64,000 nucleotides of DNA from Bacteroidales bacterium (GCA_017479705.1 JAFVCA010000031.1:21963-85962), one strand, 5' to 3'; shown: positions 25,717 to 34,951, numbered from the stretch's first letter. The notes: a model not told the origin generated them from the letters alone. Made by a program: numbers and translations.

Positions 25717-26988
25717 ATGGCTCTGCGTATACGAGGCAATGCATTTGTCAAGAATAGCCTCACGCTTTCGGGTGGTGTGGCTGTGGCACAGGTGTTGCCC
25801 TTTCTTTTTTATCCCGTGCTGGGACGGCTGTTCTCGGCGGGGGAGTTCGGATTGTTAGCGGCCGTGACAGCTATTGCGTCCGTGTTGGCGGTATTGGGTT
25901 CGGGACGCTATGAGTCGGGCATATTGGTGGCCAGGTCGAAGCGGGAGGCCGCTCGGCTGGCAGTGCTGTGTGTGTTGATGAGTGTGGCGGTGCTGGCCGT
26001 CAGTTGGGTGGTGTTGCAGTTTGTGCTGGCGGAGCCGTTGTCCCGCTGGTTCAAGGAACCGGGGTTAGGCCGATGGCTGTTTGTCTGCCCTGTGGCGGCA
26101 TTCTTCATAGTGGTTTATAATGTCTACAACGAGTGGTGTGTCCGCGAGGGATATTTTAAGGCTCTTGGGGTGAACAAGATTGTGAATTCGGGAGCCATAG
26201 CGGTGAGTAAGGTGGCTCTCGGTGTGGTAAAGGTTCTCTCGCAGGGGCTTGTTGTGGGCGATGTGGTGGGAAGGGGCATCAGTGCGGCGGGATGTGCTTT
26301 GAGGGCTTGGATAAGGGATGGACGGTGGTTTGCAGCTGTACGGCTGCGCAGCCTGTGGCCTACCGCCATGAGGCACAAGGGATACCCGCTTTATACCATG
26401 CCGGGACAACTGCTCAACGCCTTGGGACAAGCCGCGCCGATACTGATGATTGCCTACTTCTTTGACGAGACGGAGGTGGGCTATTTCTCCATGGCCATGA
26501 CGCTCTTCTCGGTGCCCATCAATGTTGTCAGTTCGGCCATCCGTGACGTGTATCGCCGTCAGGCCAACGAGGAGTTTGCACGGCAGGGTTCGTGCTTGAG
26601 GAGTTTCACCAGGGTGTTGATGCTGCTCAGTGCTGTCGGGATTGCAGCATTGCTGCTGTTTGTGTGGTTCTTGCCGGCACTGATGGAGCTGTTTATGGGG
26701 GCCGGATGGGGGCAGGCGGGACGCTATGCCCAACTGTTGGCACCTGCTATGGTCATAATGTTCGTCTCCAACTCGTTGAGCGGCTTGTTTATTGTTGCCG
26801 ACAAGTTGCGTCAGTTCTTTTGGTGGCAGTTCTATTTTGCTGCCGTCACACTACTTTCCGTATGGTTGGGCGGAGTGCTGGTGGGTAGCATGGAGGGAGT
26901 GTTGATACTCTTTGCCGTAGGCAGGGCCACAGCCTACGCGGCAAGCATAGTGATGACATACCGATATGCCATGAAAAATGAAAATTGA
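25717..26988 (+). CDS. oligosaccharide flippase family protein (Wzx-like)
   Basis: A 423-residue protein with about 12 hydrophobic helices. The start VKNSLTLSGGVAVAQVLPFLFYPVLGRLFSAGEFGLLAAV and the LPALMELFMGAGWGQAGRYAQLLAPAMV segment are typical of the Wzx/MOP polysaccharide exporters that flip lipid-linked repeat units. No glycosyltransferases flank it, so the substrate is unknown; the O-antigen-ligase-like gene at 36.5 kb may act in the same route. The final residues MKNEN and the stop come from the GAAAATTGA unit of the dispersed repeat. Codons favour G-ending forms. Confidence 0.85.
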   Translation: MALRIRGNAFVKNSLTLSGGVAVAQVLPFLFYPVLGRLFSAGEFGLLAAVTAIASVLAVLGSGRYESGILVARSKREAARLAVLCVLMSVAVLAVSWVVLQFVLAEPLSRWFKEPGLGRWLFVCPVAAFFIVVYNVYNEWCVREGYFKALGVNKIVNSGAIAVSKVALGVVKVLSQGLVVGDVVGRGISAAGCALRAWIRDGRWFAAVRLRSLWPTAMRHKGYPLYTMPGQLLNALGQAAPILMIAYFFDETEVGYFSMAMTLFSVPINVVSSAIRDVYRRQANEEFARQGSCLRSFTRVLMLLSAVGIAALLLFVWFLPALMELFMGAGWGQAGRYAQLLAPAMVIMFVSNSLSGLFIVADKLRQFFWWQFYFAAVTLLSVWLGGVLVGSMEGVLILFAVGRATAYAASIVMTYRYAMKNEN

Positions 26989-27013
26989 AATGTTACATCC
27001 CGTTTCAATTTTC
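26980..27013. terminator. repeat-derived bidirectional hairpin
   Basis: GAAAATTGAAA (26980-26990) and TTTCAATTTTC (27003-27013) form a perfect 11-pair stem with a 12-base loop between two convergent genes. Both arms are units of the dispersed repeat. The left arm overlaps the flippase stop. Confidence 0.55.
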
Positions 27014-27030
27014 ACCTTTCAGTTTCCACT

Positions 27031-29157
27031 TTAATTGTATGCATGCATGCCGCCCAGCAGGAGGTTGACACCGAAGTATGTGATGACGACGCTGAGGAAG
27101 GCGAGAAGGCACCATAGGTGGAAGTGTACCAATGAATGCCCGGCACGCTGGGACATGCGGAGAGGATAGAGATAGATGAGCAGGGTGATGAGTGCCCAGA
27201 CTTCTTTGGGGTCCCAGGACCAGTAGTTGCCCCATGAGATGTTGGCCCACACGGCACCGATGATGATGCCCACGGCCAGCAGTGCCACGGCGGGATAGAG
27301 CAGAAGGAGGTTGGTGCGCTCCATAGAGGGGCGCAGGGGGGGGCGCAGAAGAGCCGCAACGCTGCCCAGCATGGCGAAGATGAACAGGGCGTAGGCTATC
27401 ATGATGACGGTGACGTGGAGCGTCAGCAACGGCGAACTGAGGACGGGCATGAGGTGTGTGATGGGAGGATTGGAACCGCTCATCATGGCGACCAATAGGC
27501 AGAAGCCCATAGCCATGAGGGCAATGGAGGATGCCATGCGGTAGCGGCGGGCAGTGGAGAGGGCCACGATGCCGATGGCGATGGCCATGAGGTGCATGCT
27601 GTCGAATCCTCCAGCCATGGGGGCATGGCCTCCGGCAATCCAGCGCAACACGAAAATGGCTATCAGGAAGAGAGTGAGCAGTGCCACAATAAGGGTGGAC
27701 ACTTTGCTGCCCACGGTAGAGAGACGAGAGGGTGCGTCGCTCTCCTTTCGGGGTGAGGCATAGAGAGCAATGGCAAGGCTGATAAGGCCCAGCGTGATGC
27801 TGAGCAGTGCCAGCCAGCGTCCGGTGGTGAGGGCGTTGTAGATGCGCTCGGCGCGGATGCGTGTGGGCGAGGGTAGCACGGAGGCAGCCTGTTTGCGCTG
27901 ATAGTCCGCTGTCTTTTCAAATACTTGGTTGAGGGTTGTGAAGTCTCCCGTCACCACAAGTTCTTGGCAGTAGCTGAGTTGTTTGCGAATGAAGATGTAT
28001 TCGTCGTCGTCCACGTCGAGGGGCAGCGGGTCGTTTTGAGAGTACCAATTGAGGGCGCCCGCAGAGTCGGTGAGGGGATAGAGTTTAAGCAGTTCGCTGC
28101 CCATCACCATTTTGACGAGGTTGAGTTTCTCGTCGGCGGCACGCAGCTCTTTGGGCAGCGGGTGGGAGGTGAAGAGGTCCTGATGAGCAAGAAGGTTGGA
28201 GAAGGAGGTGTAGCGACTCTCCATGCCCAACTGGTGGCGCAATTCGCCGCCCTTGATTTTGATCATTGGCTCGTCAATCCATTCAGTGGCATAGAACAGC
28301 CAGCCGCTGAGCACCTGTTCGGGGGTGAGACCAACGTAGGTGGCGTTGCCGCAGAGCTTGGTGGTAAAGTCTTTGGCAAGGGTTTGCAAGGGGCAGATAC
28401 GCCCTTTGTAGAGTACATACATCTGTCCCATCTTGTCGGCACTTTGGCGCGGCAGGGTGGAGGGTGCAGCCTGTGCAGTGGAGGCAAAAAGCAAAAGCAG
28501 AAGGGGTAAGCCTCGCAGCAGACGGCGGAAATGCGACTTGGGGGTGAGGAACATCCACACAAGCCCCACGATGGCGAGGAGGTAGCCTGCATAGGTCACG
28601 GCTATGCCAATGGGGTCGTGTGCCACGCTGAGGGTGGAGCCACCCTGCATGTCGTAGTCGGCTTGATAGAAGCGGTAGCCTTTGTGACGATAAATGTTGT
28701 TCATGGAAATGACGGCATCGTCGCCCTCAACGGTCACGTGGCTGATGAAGTCCATGGGGGCTTTGGAACCGGGATATGTCATCAGTTCAAAACGTTGCAG
28801 TGTGACATCGAAGGGAAGGGCGAAGGAGTCACCATCGTCCGTGGTGCATAGATGGTTTGGGGTACCTTCTTCCAACACCAGATTTCCATGTTGGCCAGTC
28901 CAAGTGGTGAGGCCGCCTCCCAGCAATATGACCGATGCCGAGCTATAGAGCAATAGTTGGTGAGGAATGCGCCACAGTTTGTTCCGCGCAATGGTATAGA
29001 TGCAGGCCACGCCCACAGCGGCAAGCAACAGGATGAACCACCAGGAATTGTAGACATGGTCGACGGCGAAGGCGTTGCCGTGGTATTTTTCAATAATAGT
29101 GCCGGCAGCGAGGATAATCACTACCGGCACCATGAGTATGACAGATGTATTTTTCAT
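27031..29157 (-). CDS. CcsBA-type cytochrome c biogenesis protein
   Basis: A 708-residue inner membrane protein joining the ResB/CcsB-like N terminus (four hydrophobic helices around a large periplasmic loop with GLTTWTGQHGNLVLEEGTP) to a CcsA/CcmC-like C terminus. The haem-handling motif WGNYWSWDPKEVWAL is present near 655, followed by conserved His residues (GHSLVHFH). Such System II proteins carry haem outward and attach it to CxxCH sites. The gene follows the di-haem oxidoreductase by 29 bp, so it very likely matures that cytochrome. The repeat-derived hairpin lies just past the stop codon. Confidence 0.93.
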   Translation of the reverse strand: MKNTSVILMVPVVIILAAGTIIEKYHGNAFAVDHVYNSWWFILLLAAVGVACIYTIARNKLWRIPHQLLLYSSASVILLGGGLTTWTGQHGNLVLEEGTPNHLCTTDDGDSFALPFDVTLQRFELMTYPGSKAPMDFISHVTVEGDDAVISMNNIYRHKGYRFYQADYDMQGGSTLSVAHDPIGIAVTYAGYLLAIVGLVWMFLTPKSHFRRLLRGLPLLLLLFASTAQAAPSTLPRQSADKMGQMYVLYKGRICPLQTLAKDFTTKLCGNATYVGLTPEQVLSGWLFYATEWIDEPMIKIKGGELRHQLGMESRYTSFSNLLAHQDLFTSHPLPKELRAADEKLNLVKMVMGSELLKLYPLTDSAGALNWYSQNDPLPLDVDDDEYIFIRKQLSYCQELVVTGDFTTLNQVFEKTADYQRKQAASVLPSPTRIRAERIYNALTTGRWLALLSITLGLISLAIALYASPRKESDAPSRLSTVGSKVSTLIVALLTLFLIAIFVLRWIAGGHAPMAGGFDSMHLMAIAIGIVALSTARRYRMASSIALMAMGFCLLVAMMSGSNPPITHLMPVLSSPLLTLHVTVIMIAYALFIFAMLGSVAALLRPPLRPSMERTNLLLLYPAVALLAVGIIIGAVWANISWGNYWSWDPKEVWALITLLIYLYPLRMSQRAGHSLVHFHLWCLLAFLSVVITYFGVNLLLGGMHAYN

Positions 29158-29186
29158 GAAAGAGGTTACTGCTTGTTAGAGTCCGT

Positions 29187-30755
29187 TTAGATGGCGTTGA
29201 TGAATTTCACAACGGCATCGCGGTCGCTTTTGGAGAGTTTGCGGAAATTCTCCACAGAACGGCGTGCATCGCTGTCCTTGTTGCCATGCCACATGATGGC
29301 CTCAATGACGTTGCGTGCGCGGCAGTCGTGCAGACGGTCGCTGTGGCCGCTGCATATCTGCGACAGGCCACGTCCCCATAGAGGAGTGGTGCGGCACCAG
29401 CCGGTGCGGATGTCGTTCTGCATGTGAAGGCGATGTTGCACCATGTCGCTATAGGGCCAGATTTTCTGGAAGGGGTAGCGGGGCAGGCGGTTGTCGGAGT
29501 CTTTAAAGAAACCGTTTGGGTCGGTGAAGTTGTCGGGACCTGTGGTCCAAGAGGGACGATGGCAGGTGGCGCAACCCATGTCGCGGAATAGTTTGCGGCC
29601 GCGCTGTATGGTGGAGTCTTTCAGGTTACGGGCGGCGGGGACAGCCAGTCCGCGGTGCCATACCATGAAGTTGACATAGTCGCGGTCGGTCATCTCGATG
29701 GGCAGGGTGTCGCACATCAGGTAGTTGTAAATGTCAGTGCTGGGGTCGCCAGTCTTGTTCCACTGGGGGAAGTAGTGGTAGAACAGCTCTTGCACTTCGG
29801 GGTCGGCAGCAGCAGCGCGGGCATAGATGCTTTTGTCGAGGCTGAGGTAGTGGCTGCGGCGGTCGCTGCGGGTGACGTTGGGAATGTTCCAAATGGCGTT
29901 GGCACCGGCGGCATCCTGTAACGGACCGCGGCTCAGGGCATAGGTGAAGCGTTTGGGATGGGTGGTGCGGCCATAGAGCGAGGCCCAGTCATGGCCAGCC
30001 CAGATGGCTGGGTTGAGTTCGGCGCCAGCATCGTATTCTTTCTGGTATTGGGCTTTCAGAGAATCGTCCGGGATGGCATCGAGCAAGCCTGTGCCATAGA
30101 TGCCGATGGTGCTCTCTAAACGGAACGCCAGTTGGCTGTAGGGGACGGACAGGGGAGCGTAGAAGGCATCCTCAGGGATGGTCACTTCAGGGTAGATAAG
30201 GCTGTAGGTCTCGCCGTCGGGGAATTGGTTGCCCCATTCGTCAGTGTAGTTCAGCCATGCGATATTGATTTTGTTCTCGTCGATGGAGGGCTTGAAAGGC
30301 GGCACGGCTTTGGTCTGTGGCATGCCAGCCACGGAGGTCTCGTAGGCATCGGTGGCGGTGTTGTAGACCACCAACAGGTAGCCGTTGGCCCAGTCGTCGG
30401 CGCGATAGCGCTCCATGCGGCGGCCATGGCCGTAGCCGGGGTGGCAGTTCTCGCAGGATGAGCGGACGTAGAGGGGACCCAGTCCGTTGAAGGGAGGATT
30501 GTTCTGCGTGATGGTATGCTCGAAGAAGAACTCACCATATTTGAAGGCGTTTGCCATGCCCGCGTACTCCACAGCGGGTGTCGGATCCTCGTATGCCGAG
30601 GCGGACTGGTTGAACGTGGTGCCCAGCTGTCCGCCGGCATACGTCTCCTCGTCAACGCCCGCAGGCAGTTGCGGTGTTTCGGGGTCACTTTGGCATCCGG
30701 CAAGGCTTAGCATTGCAGCTGCCAAAAGACAGGGTATGATTTGTTTTTTTGTCAT
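29187..30755 (-). CDS. di-haem oxidoreductase lipoprotein (DUF1111)
   Basis: A 522-residue lipoprotein (LSLAGC, Cys21). Two CxxCH haem sites are visible: CENCH at 101-105 and CATCH at 395-399. The DUF1111 signature is clear in FNGLGPLYVRSSCENCHPGYGHGR, the FRLESTIGIYGTGLLDAIPD segment and the MTDRDYVNF region. The C-terminal LWGRGLSQICSG and HGNKDSDARRSVENFRKLSKSDRDAVVKFINAI also fit. Proteins of this family were called thiol oxidoreductases and recur beside imelysins in iron-regulated loci. The reaction is not established. It lies between the imelysin and ccsBA genes. Confidence 0.92.
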   Translation of the reverse strand: MTKKQIIPCLLAAAMLSLAGCQSDPETPQLPAGVDEETYAGGQLGTTFNQSASAYEDPTPAVEYAGMANAFKYGEFFFEHTITQNNPPFNGLGPLYVRSSCENCHPGYGHGRRMERYRADDWANGYLLVVYNTATDAYETSVAGMPQTKAVPPFKPSIDENKINIAWLNYTDEWGNQFPDGETYSLIYPEVTIPEDAFYAPLSVPYSQLAFRLESTIGIYGTGLLDAIPDDSLKAQYQKEYDAGAELNPAIWAGHDWASLYGRTTHPKRFTYALSRGPLQDAAGANAIWNIPNVTRSDRRSHYLSLDKSIYARAAAADPEVQELFYHYFPQWNKTGDPSTDIYNYLMCDTLPIEMTDRDYVNFMVWHRGLAVPAARNLKDSTIQRGRKLFRDMGCATCHRPSWTTGPDNFTDPNGFFKDSDNRLPRYPFQKIWPYSDMVQHRLHMQNDIRTGWCRTTPLWGRGLSQICSGHSDRLHDCRARNVIEAIMWHGNKDSDARRSVENFRKLSKSDRDAVVKFINAI

Positions 30756-30779
30756 GGTAAGTGAATGTTCGGTTAGTTG

Positions 30780-31940
30780 TTATTCGTATCTCTTAATCAA
30801 GTCGGTCACCTTGTCCAGCTCTTCGCTGAGTTCGGTGCAGGCTTCGACTGCAACCCCGTTGGCGGGTTCGCTGTAGTGCAGCACGAAGGGGGCGGGCATG
30901 GCGTCAATCTTGTTCAGTGCATTCTGTATGGCGTCGATCACTTCGGCATCCAATGCGGCGTCGCGTTCCTTCACAAAGTTGTGCAGCGAGTAGCTTTCGT
31001 TGCGCTGGCCTTCAATGCCACCCATGTAGACGTTGCGTATGCTGATGATGTTGTTGTGGAAGTCGGTAATGGACATGTGGCTGTAGGGGGACTCGATGTA
31101 GGTGATGTCGGACTGTCTGAAAGCCGATGCAATCTTGGATGTTCCCACCTCGTCGGCAATGTCGATGCAGCCCTGAACCATGGCCATCAGAGCGGCCAGA
31201 CGGCTGGAATAGGTGCTTCCTGCCTTGCCGGCGTTCTTCATGTTGTCGCCATAGCTGTTGTCGCTTCCGGCCACGGTGTAAGCCAGCTCAAGGTCATCCA
31301 GTTTCTTAATGTGGCTTGCGGGAGCATTCTCGCCCATCCAGCCCACTTCCAGCTGGTAGCAGCGGTTGCGCAGGTCGCCGGCAACGGCAACGGCGTAAAT
31401 CCACTCGTTGGCGCTGATGCTGGCGGCTGCTTTAGGTTGGCCGTTGGCAAAAAGGATGTACTCTATGGCGTGGAAACCCAGCAGGGCGTTGCCTAAACGC
31501 TCTCCGGCAACCACATCGCCCTCCTCGTCGTCCAAGGCTTCAATCATGGCGGGGCTGTTCATCAGGGTGCTGAAAGCATTCTCGTCCAAAGGCCAGCTGT
31601 CAATGTGGGGATCGATGCCGAAGTCACCTGCGGCACCGAAAAGGAAGGCTTCGCTCATTTCCCACTGTTCGCGGGCTTCGAGGAAGGTGGCACAAGCCTG
31701 GCGGACACCGGCGTCGGTGGGGTTCTGCTTCAGGGCGGCCAGCTGATCGGCCAACAGCTCAGCCTTCGAGGCCAGTGCGGTGTAGGTCGGCACCACGGTG
31801 TGGTTCACAAATTGTTCGTTGACGGCCTGTGCGGCAGTGTCTTCAACAGTGGTGTCAGTTTCTCTTTTGCAGGCTGTGAAACCAATGGTGGCTACGGCCA
31901 GCAGAGCAATCATGCTCATCTTGATAGTTGTTCTTTTCAT
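30780..31940 (-). CDS. imelysin family lipoprotein (peptidase M75-like)
   Basis: A 386-residue lipoprotein with a lipobox ending at Cys24 (IGFTACKRE). The GxHxxE motif appears as GFHAIE at 155-160, and the SWPLDENAF segment matches the two-four-helix-bundle fold of imelysins. Members include IrpA and EfeO-like proteins, which are iron-regulated and thought to bind metal at the cell surface or periplasm. ATG at 31940 gives a correct signal; a longer frame upstream is unlikely. It lies between the porin and di-haem genes, spaced 51 and 24 bp, so the block looks like one transcript. Confidence 0.93.
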   Translation of the reverse strand: MKRTTIKMSMIALLAVATIGFTACKRETDTTVEDTAAQAVNEQFVNHTVVPTYTALASKAELLADQLAALKQNPTDAGVRQACATFLEAREQWEMSEAFLFGAAGDFGIDPHIDSWPLDENAFSTLMNSPAMIEALDDEEGDVVAGERLGNALLGFHAIEYILFANGQPKAAASISANEWIYAVAVAGDLRNRCYQLEVGWMGENAPASHIKKLDDLELAYTVAGSDNSYGDNMKNAGKAGSTYSSRLAALMAMVQGCIDIADEVGTSKIASAFRQSDITYIESPYSHMSITDFHNNIISIRNVYMGGIEGQRNESYSLHNFVKERDAALDAEVIDAIQNALNKIDAMPAPFVLHYSEPANGVAVEACTELSEELDKVTDLIKRYE

Positions 31941-31991
31941 TGCGTTGTATAATATTAGATTGTTTGTTGTTTCGTTGTTCATTGTTATTAT

Positions 31992-33290
31992 TTATTTGAA
32001 AAATCCGCACCAAGTGATGCCCACTGCCACGTAAGGCTCATTGTTGTATTGGGACTTCAGTATTCTCATTCCTGCCTCGGCCTTCACAGCAATCTGGGGT
32101 AGTGGATAGTAGTTCACGCCCGCGGCCACCACTTGCCGCTCCGTCCACTCCGTGTCGGTGAAACCCTCTGCGGGCACGTAGCTGTCATAGCGGTCATACC
32201 GTCCAAACAAATAGAGACGAGGGGCACCCATGCGGCGCTGGCTCCAGGCCAGCAGGTTCACACCCGCCTCCACCGAGGCGTCCCAGGCGTTCCTCCCCAC
32301 AGCCGTGTGAGGATAGGGGTTGCCAGTCATAGTGGTCTGGTTCTTGTTGCGTGTCGAAATCAGTCCGGCATTGCTCAGGTAGCCATAGTCGGCGTTGCCT
32401 CTCACTGTTACAAAATGATCCTGATAGGCAAAGTCGAAAGCTCCAATCATCACCGTGCCGGTGGCTCCGTAGTAGCGTGAGTCTTCCTTGTAGACCGTCC
32501 GCGTGATGTCATTGTTGAAACTGTTGCCCACATATCCGCTCAGGCTCAGACGCAGGTTCTTCACCCCGGTGAAGTCCACACGTGCCGCACCTGCTACCGA
32601 GTTGGCCGGACGGAACTCGTAGGGCGATGCCGAGCCATTGTGTATCCAGCCAGACTCATCAAACAGGTTGCTGTTCAGCCCTGGCAGCAGCTGCACCTCA
32701 TAACGCCAGTTGCCCGCGCGGCCCCACAGGCTGATGCCCGTCTCGTGCCATGTGCAAGGCATGATGGTGTTCTCGCCTTCAGGACGGTAGACGGTGAAAA
32801 AGTGGTCTGGAGTGTGGTTGTTATTGGTCATGCCCACGGGTACTACAATATGCCCCATGCGCAGGTTCAGGTGTTTCGAGAAACTCTTCTGCACCCAGAA
32901 CTGCTCCAATGCAACCTCGCCTCCGCGTTCCACCTCTTGTTCAAATTCGCCGGTCTCCTCAGTCTCTTTCTCCACAGCGACCTCGGTGCCGCCATGTTCA
33001 AACTCTATCTCGGTTCCAATAGTCCAGCCATGGCCAAAGTCGTAACCCAGCATCACCACGGCATGGGGCAAATCCACACGCCCATGTCCCTTGCTTTCGG
33101 TATACCGTTCGCTGTGTGAATAGCGAAACACGTTGTCGCTATAGAAATTATAGTTGTACACAGCCTCGCCATACCCACCAATAGTGAGTCGCGAAGCCTT
33201 GGAAAGACTGTCGTCCTGTGCCACTATGGCAACAGGGATTGTTACCAGCAACATCGCATTGCAGAATGCTTTACGAATGGTTTTGTTCAT
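31992..33290 (-). CDS. outer membrane porin-like protein of the imelysin locus
   Basis: A 432-residue protein with a 25-residue signal ending VAQ. The mature part has the alternating strand pattern of a porin: LTIGGYGEAVYNYNF, VMLGYDFGHGWTIGTEIEFEHGG, WVQKSFSKHLNLRMGHIVVPVGM and a final VAVGITWCGFFK strand. An acidic loop of about 20 residues (EKETEETGEFEQE) could attract cations. The most likely role is letting a metal or metal chelate pass the outer membrane to the imelysin. It is first in the left-facing block and has its own -7 box and palindrome upstream. Confidence 0.82.
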   Translation of the reverse strand: MNKTIRKAFCNAMLLVTIPVAIVAQDDSLSKASRLTIGGYGEAVYNYNFYSDNVFRYSHSERYTESKGHGRVDLPHAVVMLGYDFGHGWTIGTEIEFEHGGTEVAVEKETEETGEFEQEVERGGEVALEQFWVQKSFSKHLNLRMGHIVVPVGMTNNNHTPDHFFTVYRPEGENTIMPCTWHETGISLWGRAGNWRYEVQLLPGLNSNLFDESGWIHNGSASPYEFRPANSVAGAARVDFTGVKNLRLSLSGYVGNSFNNDITRTVYKEDSRYYGATGTVMIGAFDFAYQDHFVTVRGNADYGYLSNAGLISTRNKNQTTMTGNPYPHTAVGRNAWDASVEAGVNLLAWSQRRMGAPRLYLFGRYDRYDSYVPAEGFTDTEWTERQVVAAGVNYYPLPQIAVKAEAGMRILKSQYNNEPYVAVGITWCGFFK

Positions 33291-33314
33291 CTTTTGCCAT
33301 TTTTCTTATCATTG

Positions 33315-33322
33315 CAAAAATA
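33315..33322 (-). promoter_or_regulatory. -7 element of the porin-imelysin operon
   Basis: TATTTTTG on the minus strand, 24 bp before the ATG. No clear TTTG lies 19-21 bp upstream; the palindrome at 33341-33368 occupies that place. Confidence 0.55.
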
Positions 33323-33340
33323 TTGTTTTTCTGTCGCTGG

Positions 33341-33368
33341 GGGAATACCCAAAATTAGGTATTTTCCC
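33341..33368. promoter_or_regulatory. palindromic candidate operator (7-2-7)
   Basis: GGGAA, then TACCCAA-AA-TTAGGTA (33346-33361), then TTTTCCC. The inner heptamers are inverted with one mismatch and the flanks also pair. It is centred about 45 bp upstream of the likely transcription start of the porin operon and about 40 bp upstream of the start for the divergent fucosidase gene. The shape suits a dimeric regulator. Confidence 0.5.
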
Positions 33369-33388
33369 GCCATGTCGAAAAAAAGTTG

Positions 33389-33396
33389 TACCTTTG
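33389..33396 (+). promoter_or_regulatory. -7 element of the GH29 gene
   Basis: TACCTTTG, 88 bp before the ATG; no TTTG partner at the normal spacing. Confidence 0.5.
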
Positions 33397-33484
33397 CAAC
33401 CGGAGATTGTTGACGTGTGAATATGTTAATCATGCTGTCCAACTAACAAATTAAAAAGAATCACCATTTTTAAACAATAGTATT

Positions 33485-34873
33485 ATGAAGAGATATTTTC
33501 TGATTGTAGCATCCTTTTGTCTGCTCTGCGGCGTGGCTGCAGCCCAGACCGACCGTGACCCTGAGACGGATCAGGTTATCCTCGACCGCATCGACCAGTG
33601 GCAAGACCTCAAATTTGGCTTCATGATGCACTGGGGCATCTACGCCCAATGGGGTGTCGTCGAATCCTGGAGCATTTGCAGCGAACCCTGGATCGACCGC
33701 AAAGGCATGCCCTACGAGGAATACAAAAGCCGCTACCAAGCCCTCAACAAAACTTTCAACCCCACCCAGTTCAATCCCGCCGCCATGGCCTCCGCCGCCA
33801 AGAACGCCGGCATGAAATACATGGTCTTCACCACCAAGCACCACGACGGCTTCTGCATGTTCCGCAGCGCCGAGACCGACTACAGCGTGGCGGGTGTCGG
33901 CTGCCCCTACAGCCGCAACCCCCAGCCCGACATCACCCTCGACCTTGTCAACGCCTTCCGGGCCCAAGGCCTTTGGACAGGTCTCTACTTCTCCAAAGCC
34001 GACTGGCATCATCGCGACTACTGGGCTCCCGAATGGGCCACCCCGGACCGCAACGTCAACTACGACATCCCTGACCATCCCGACCGTTGGGAAAACTTCA
34101 AACGCTTCACCCATAATCAGATTCGCGAACTTACGCACAACTATGGCGACATCGATATCCTTTGGTTGGACGGCGGTTGGATTCGTCCCGAATGGAGTAT
34201 CAACGACGAGTCGCGCCCCTGGTTAGGATGCAGCCAGCGCGTGCAGGACATCGACATGGATGCCCTCGCCGCCATAGCCCGTGCCGACAACCCCGACCTC
34301 ATCATTGTCGACCGCTCCGTGGGCGGCCGCTATGAGAACTATCGCACCCCCGAGAAACAGGTGCCGGACTCCCTGCTGCCCTACCCTTGGGAGACTTGCA
34401 TGACCATGGGCGACAGCTGGTCCTACGTCCCCTCCGACCACTACAAGAGCACCACCCAGCTCATCCACATGCTTGCCGACGTCGTGGCCAAAGGCGGCAA
34501 CCTCCTTCTCAATGTCGGCCCCGACGCCTACGGCAACCTGCCACCCCAAGCCCTTGAACGCATGGAGCAGATGGGCGCTTGGCTATCGGCCAATGGCCGT
34601 GCCATCTATGCCACCCGCCCCCTCAGCCCCTACAGTGCGGGCAACGTCCGCTACACCCAGAGCAAGGACGGCAAGCACCGCTTCGCCATCCTCCTCCTCG
34701 ACCAGGCTGCCGACACCGCCACCTTCACCATCCCCTTCCGTGTCAAGAAAGCTCGCCTCGTGGCTCCCGTCAAAAAGAGCCGCGTCCGCTGCTACCAGAC
34801 CCCCGACGGCTCCACCACCATCACCGTCACCCTCCCCGCGCCGCAGCAGCACGCCCTCGCCGTAGAATTCTGA
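33485..34873 (+). CDS. GH29 alpha-L-fucosidase
   Basis: A 462-residue secreted enzyme with a 21-residue signal (GVAAAQ). The (beta/alpha)8 domain shows KFGFMMHWGIYAQW, the substrate His pair in FTTKHHDGFCMF (His119-His120), and nucleophile Asp229 in DILWLDGGW. The later NLLLNVGPDAYGNLP motif is characteristic of GH29. A C-terminal beta-sandwich follows to residue 462. It removes alpha-linked fucose from host glycans; the fucose operon at the left end could use the product. Third positions are strongly C-biased compared with, for instance, the flippase gene. Confidence 0.95.
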   Translation: MKRYFLIVASFCLLCGVAAAQTDRDPETDQVILDRIDQWQDLKFGFMMHWGIYAQWGVVESWSICSEPWIDRKGMPYEEYKSRYQALNKTFNPTQFNPAAMASAAKNAGMKYMVFTTKHHDGFCMFRSAETDYSVAGVGCPYSRNPQPDITLDLVNAFRAQGLWTGLYFSKADWHHRDYWAPEWATPDRNVNYDIPDHPDRWENFKRFTHNQIRELTHNYGDIDILWLDGGWIRPEWSINDESRPWLGCSQRVQDIDMDALAAIARADNPDLIIVDRSVGGRYENYRTPEKQVPDSLLPYPWETCMTMGDSWSYVPSDHYKSTTQLIHMLADVVAKGGNLLLNVGPDAYGNLPPQALERMEQMGAWLSANGRAIYATRPLSPYSAGNVRYTQSKDGKHRFAILLLDQAADTATFTIPFRVKKARLVAPVKKSRVRCYQTPDGSTTITVTLPAPQQHALAVEF

Positions 34874-34951
34874 CCAACAAAAGCATTCAGCAGAATGACA
34901 GTAAGCAGGTAGTAACACCTGCCTAACTTCGCCCCTTATACTATACAAAAA

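Noticed and set aside
25717-26988. Start of a capsule or O-antigen cluster
   Set aside because: No glycosyltransferase or nucleotide-sugar gene flanks the flippase; its neighbours are a small lipoprotein and a cytochrome c maturation gene.
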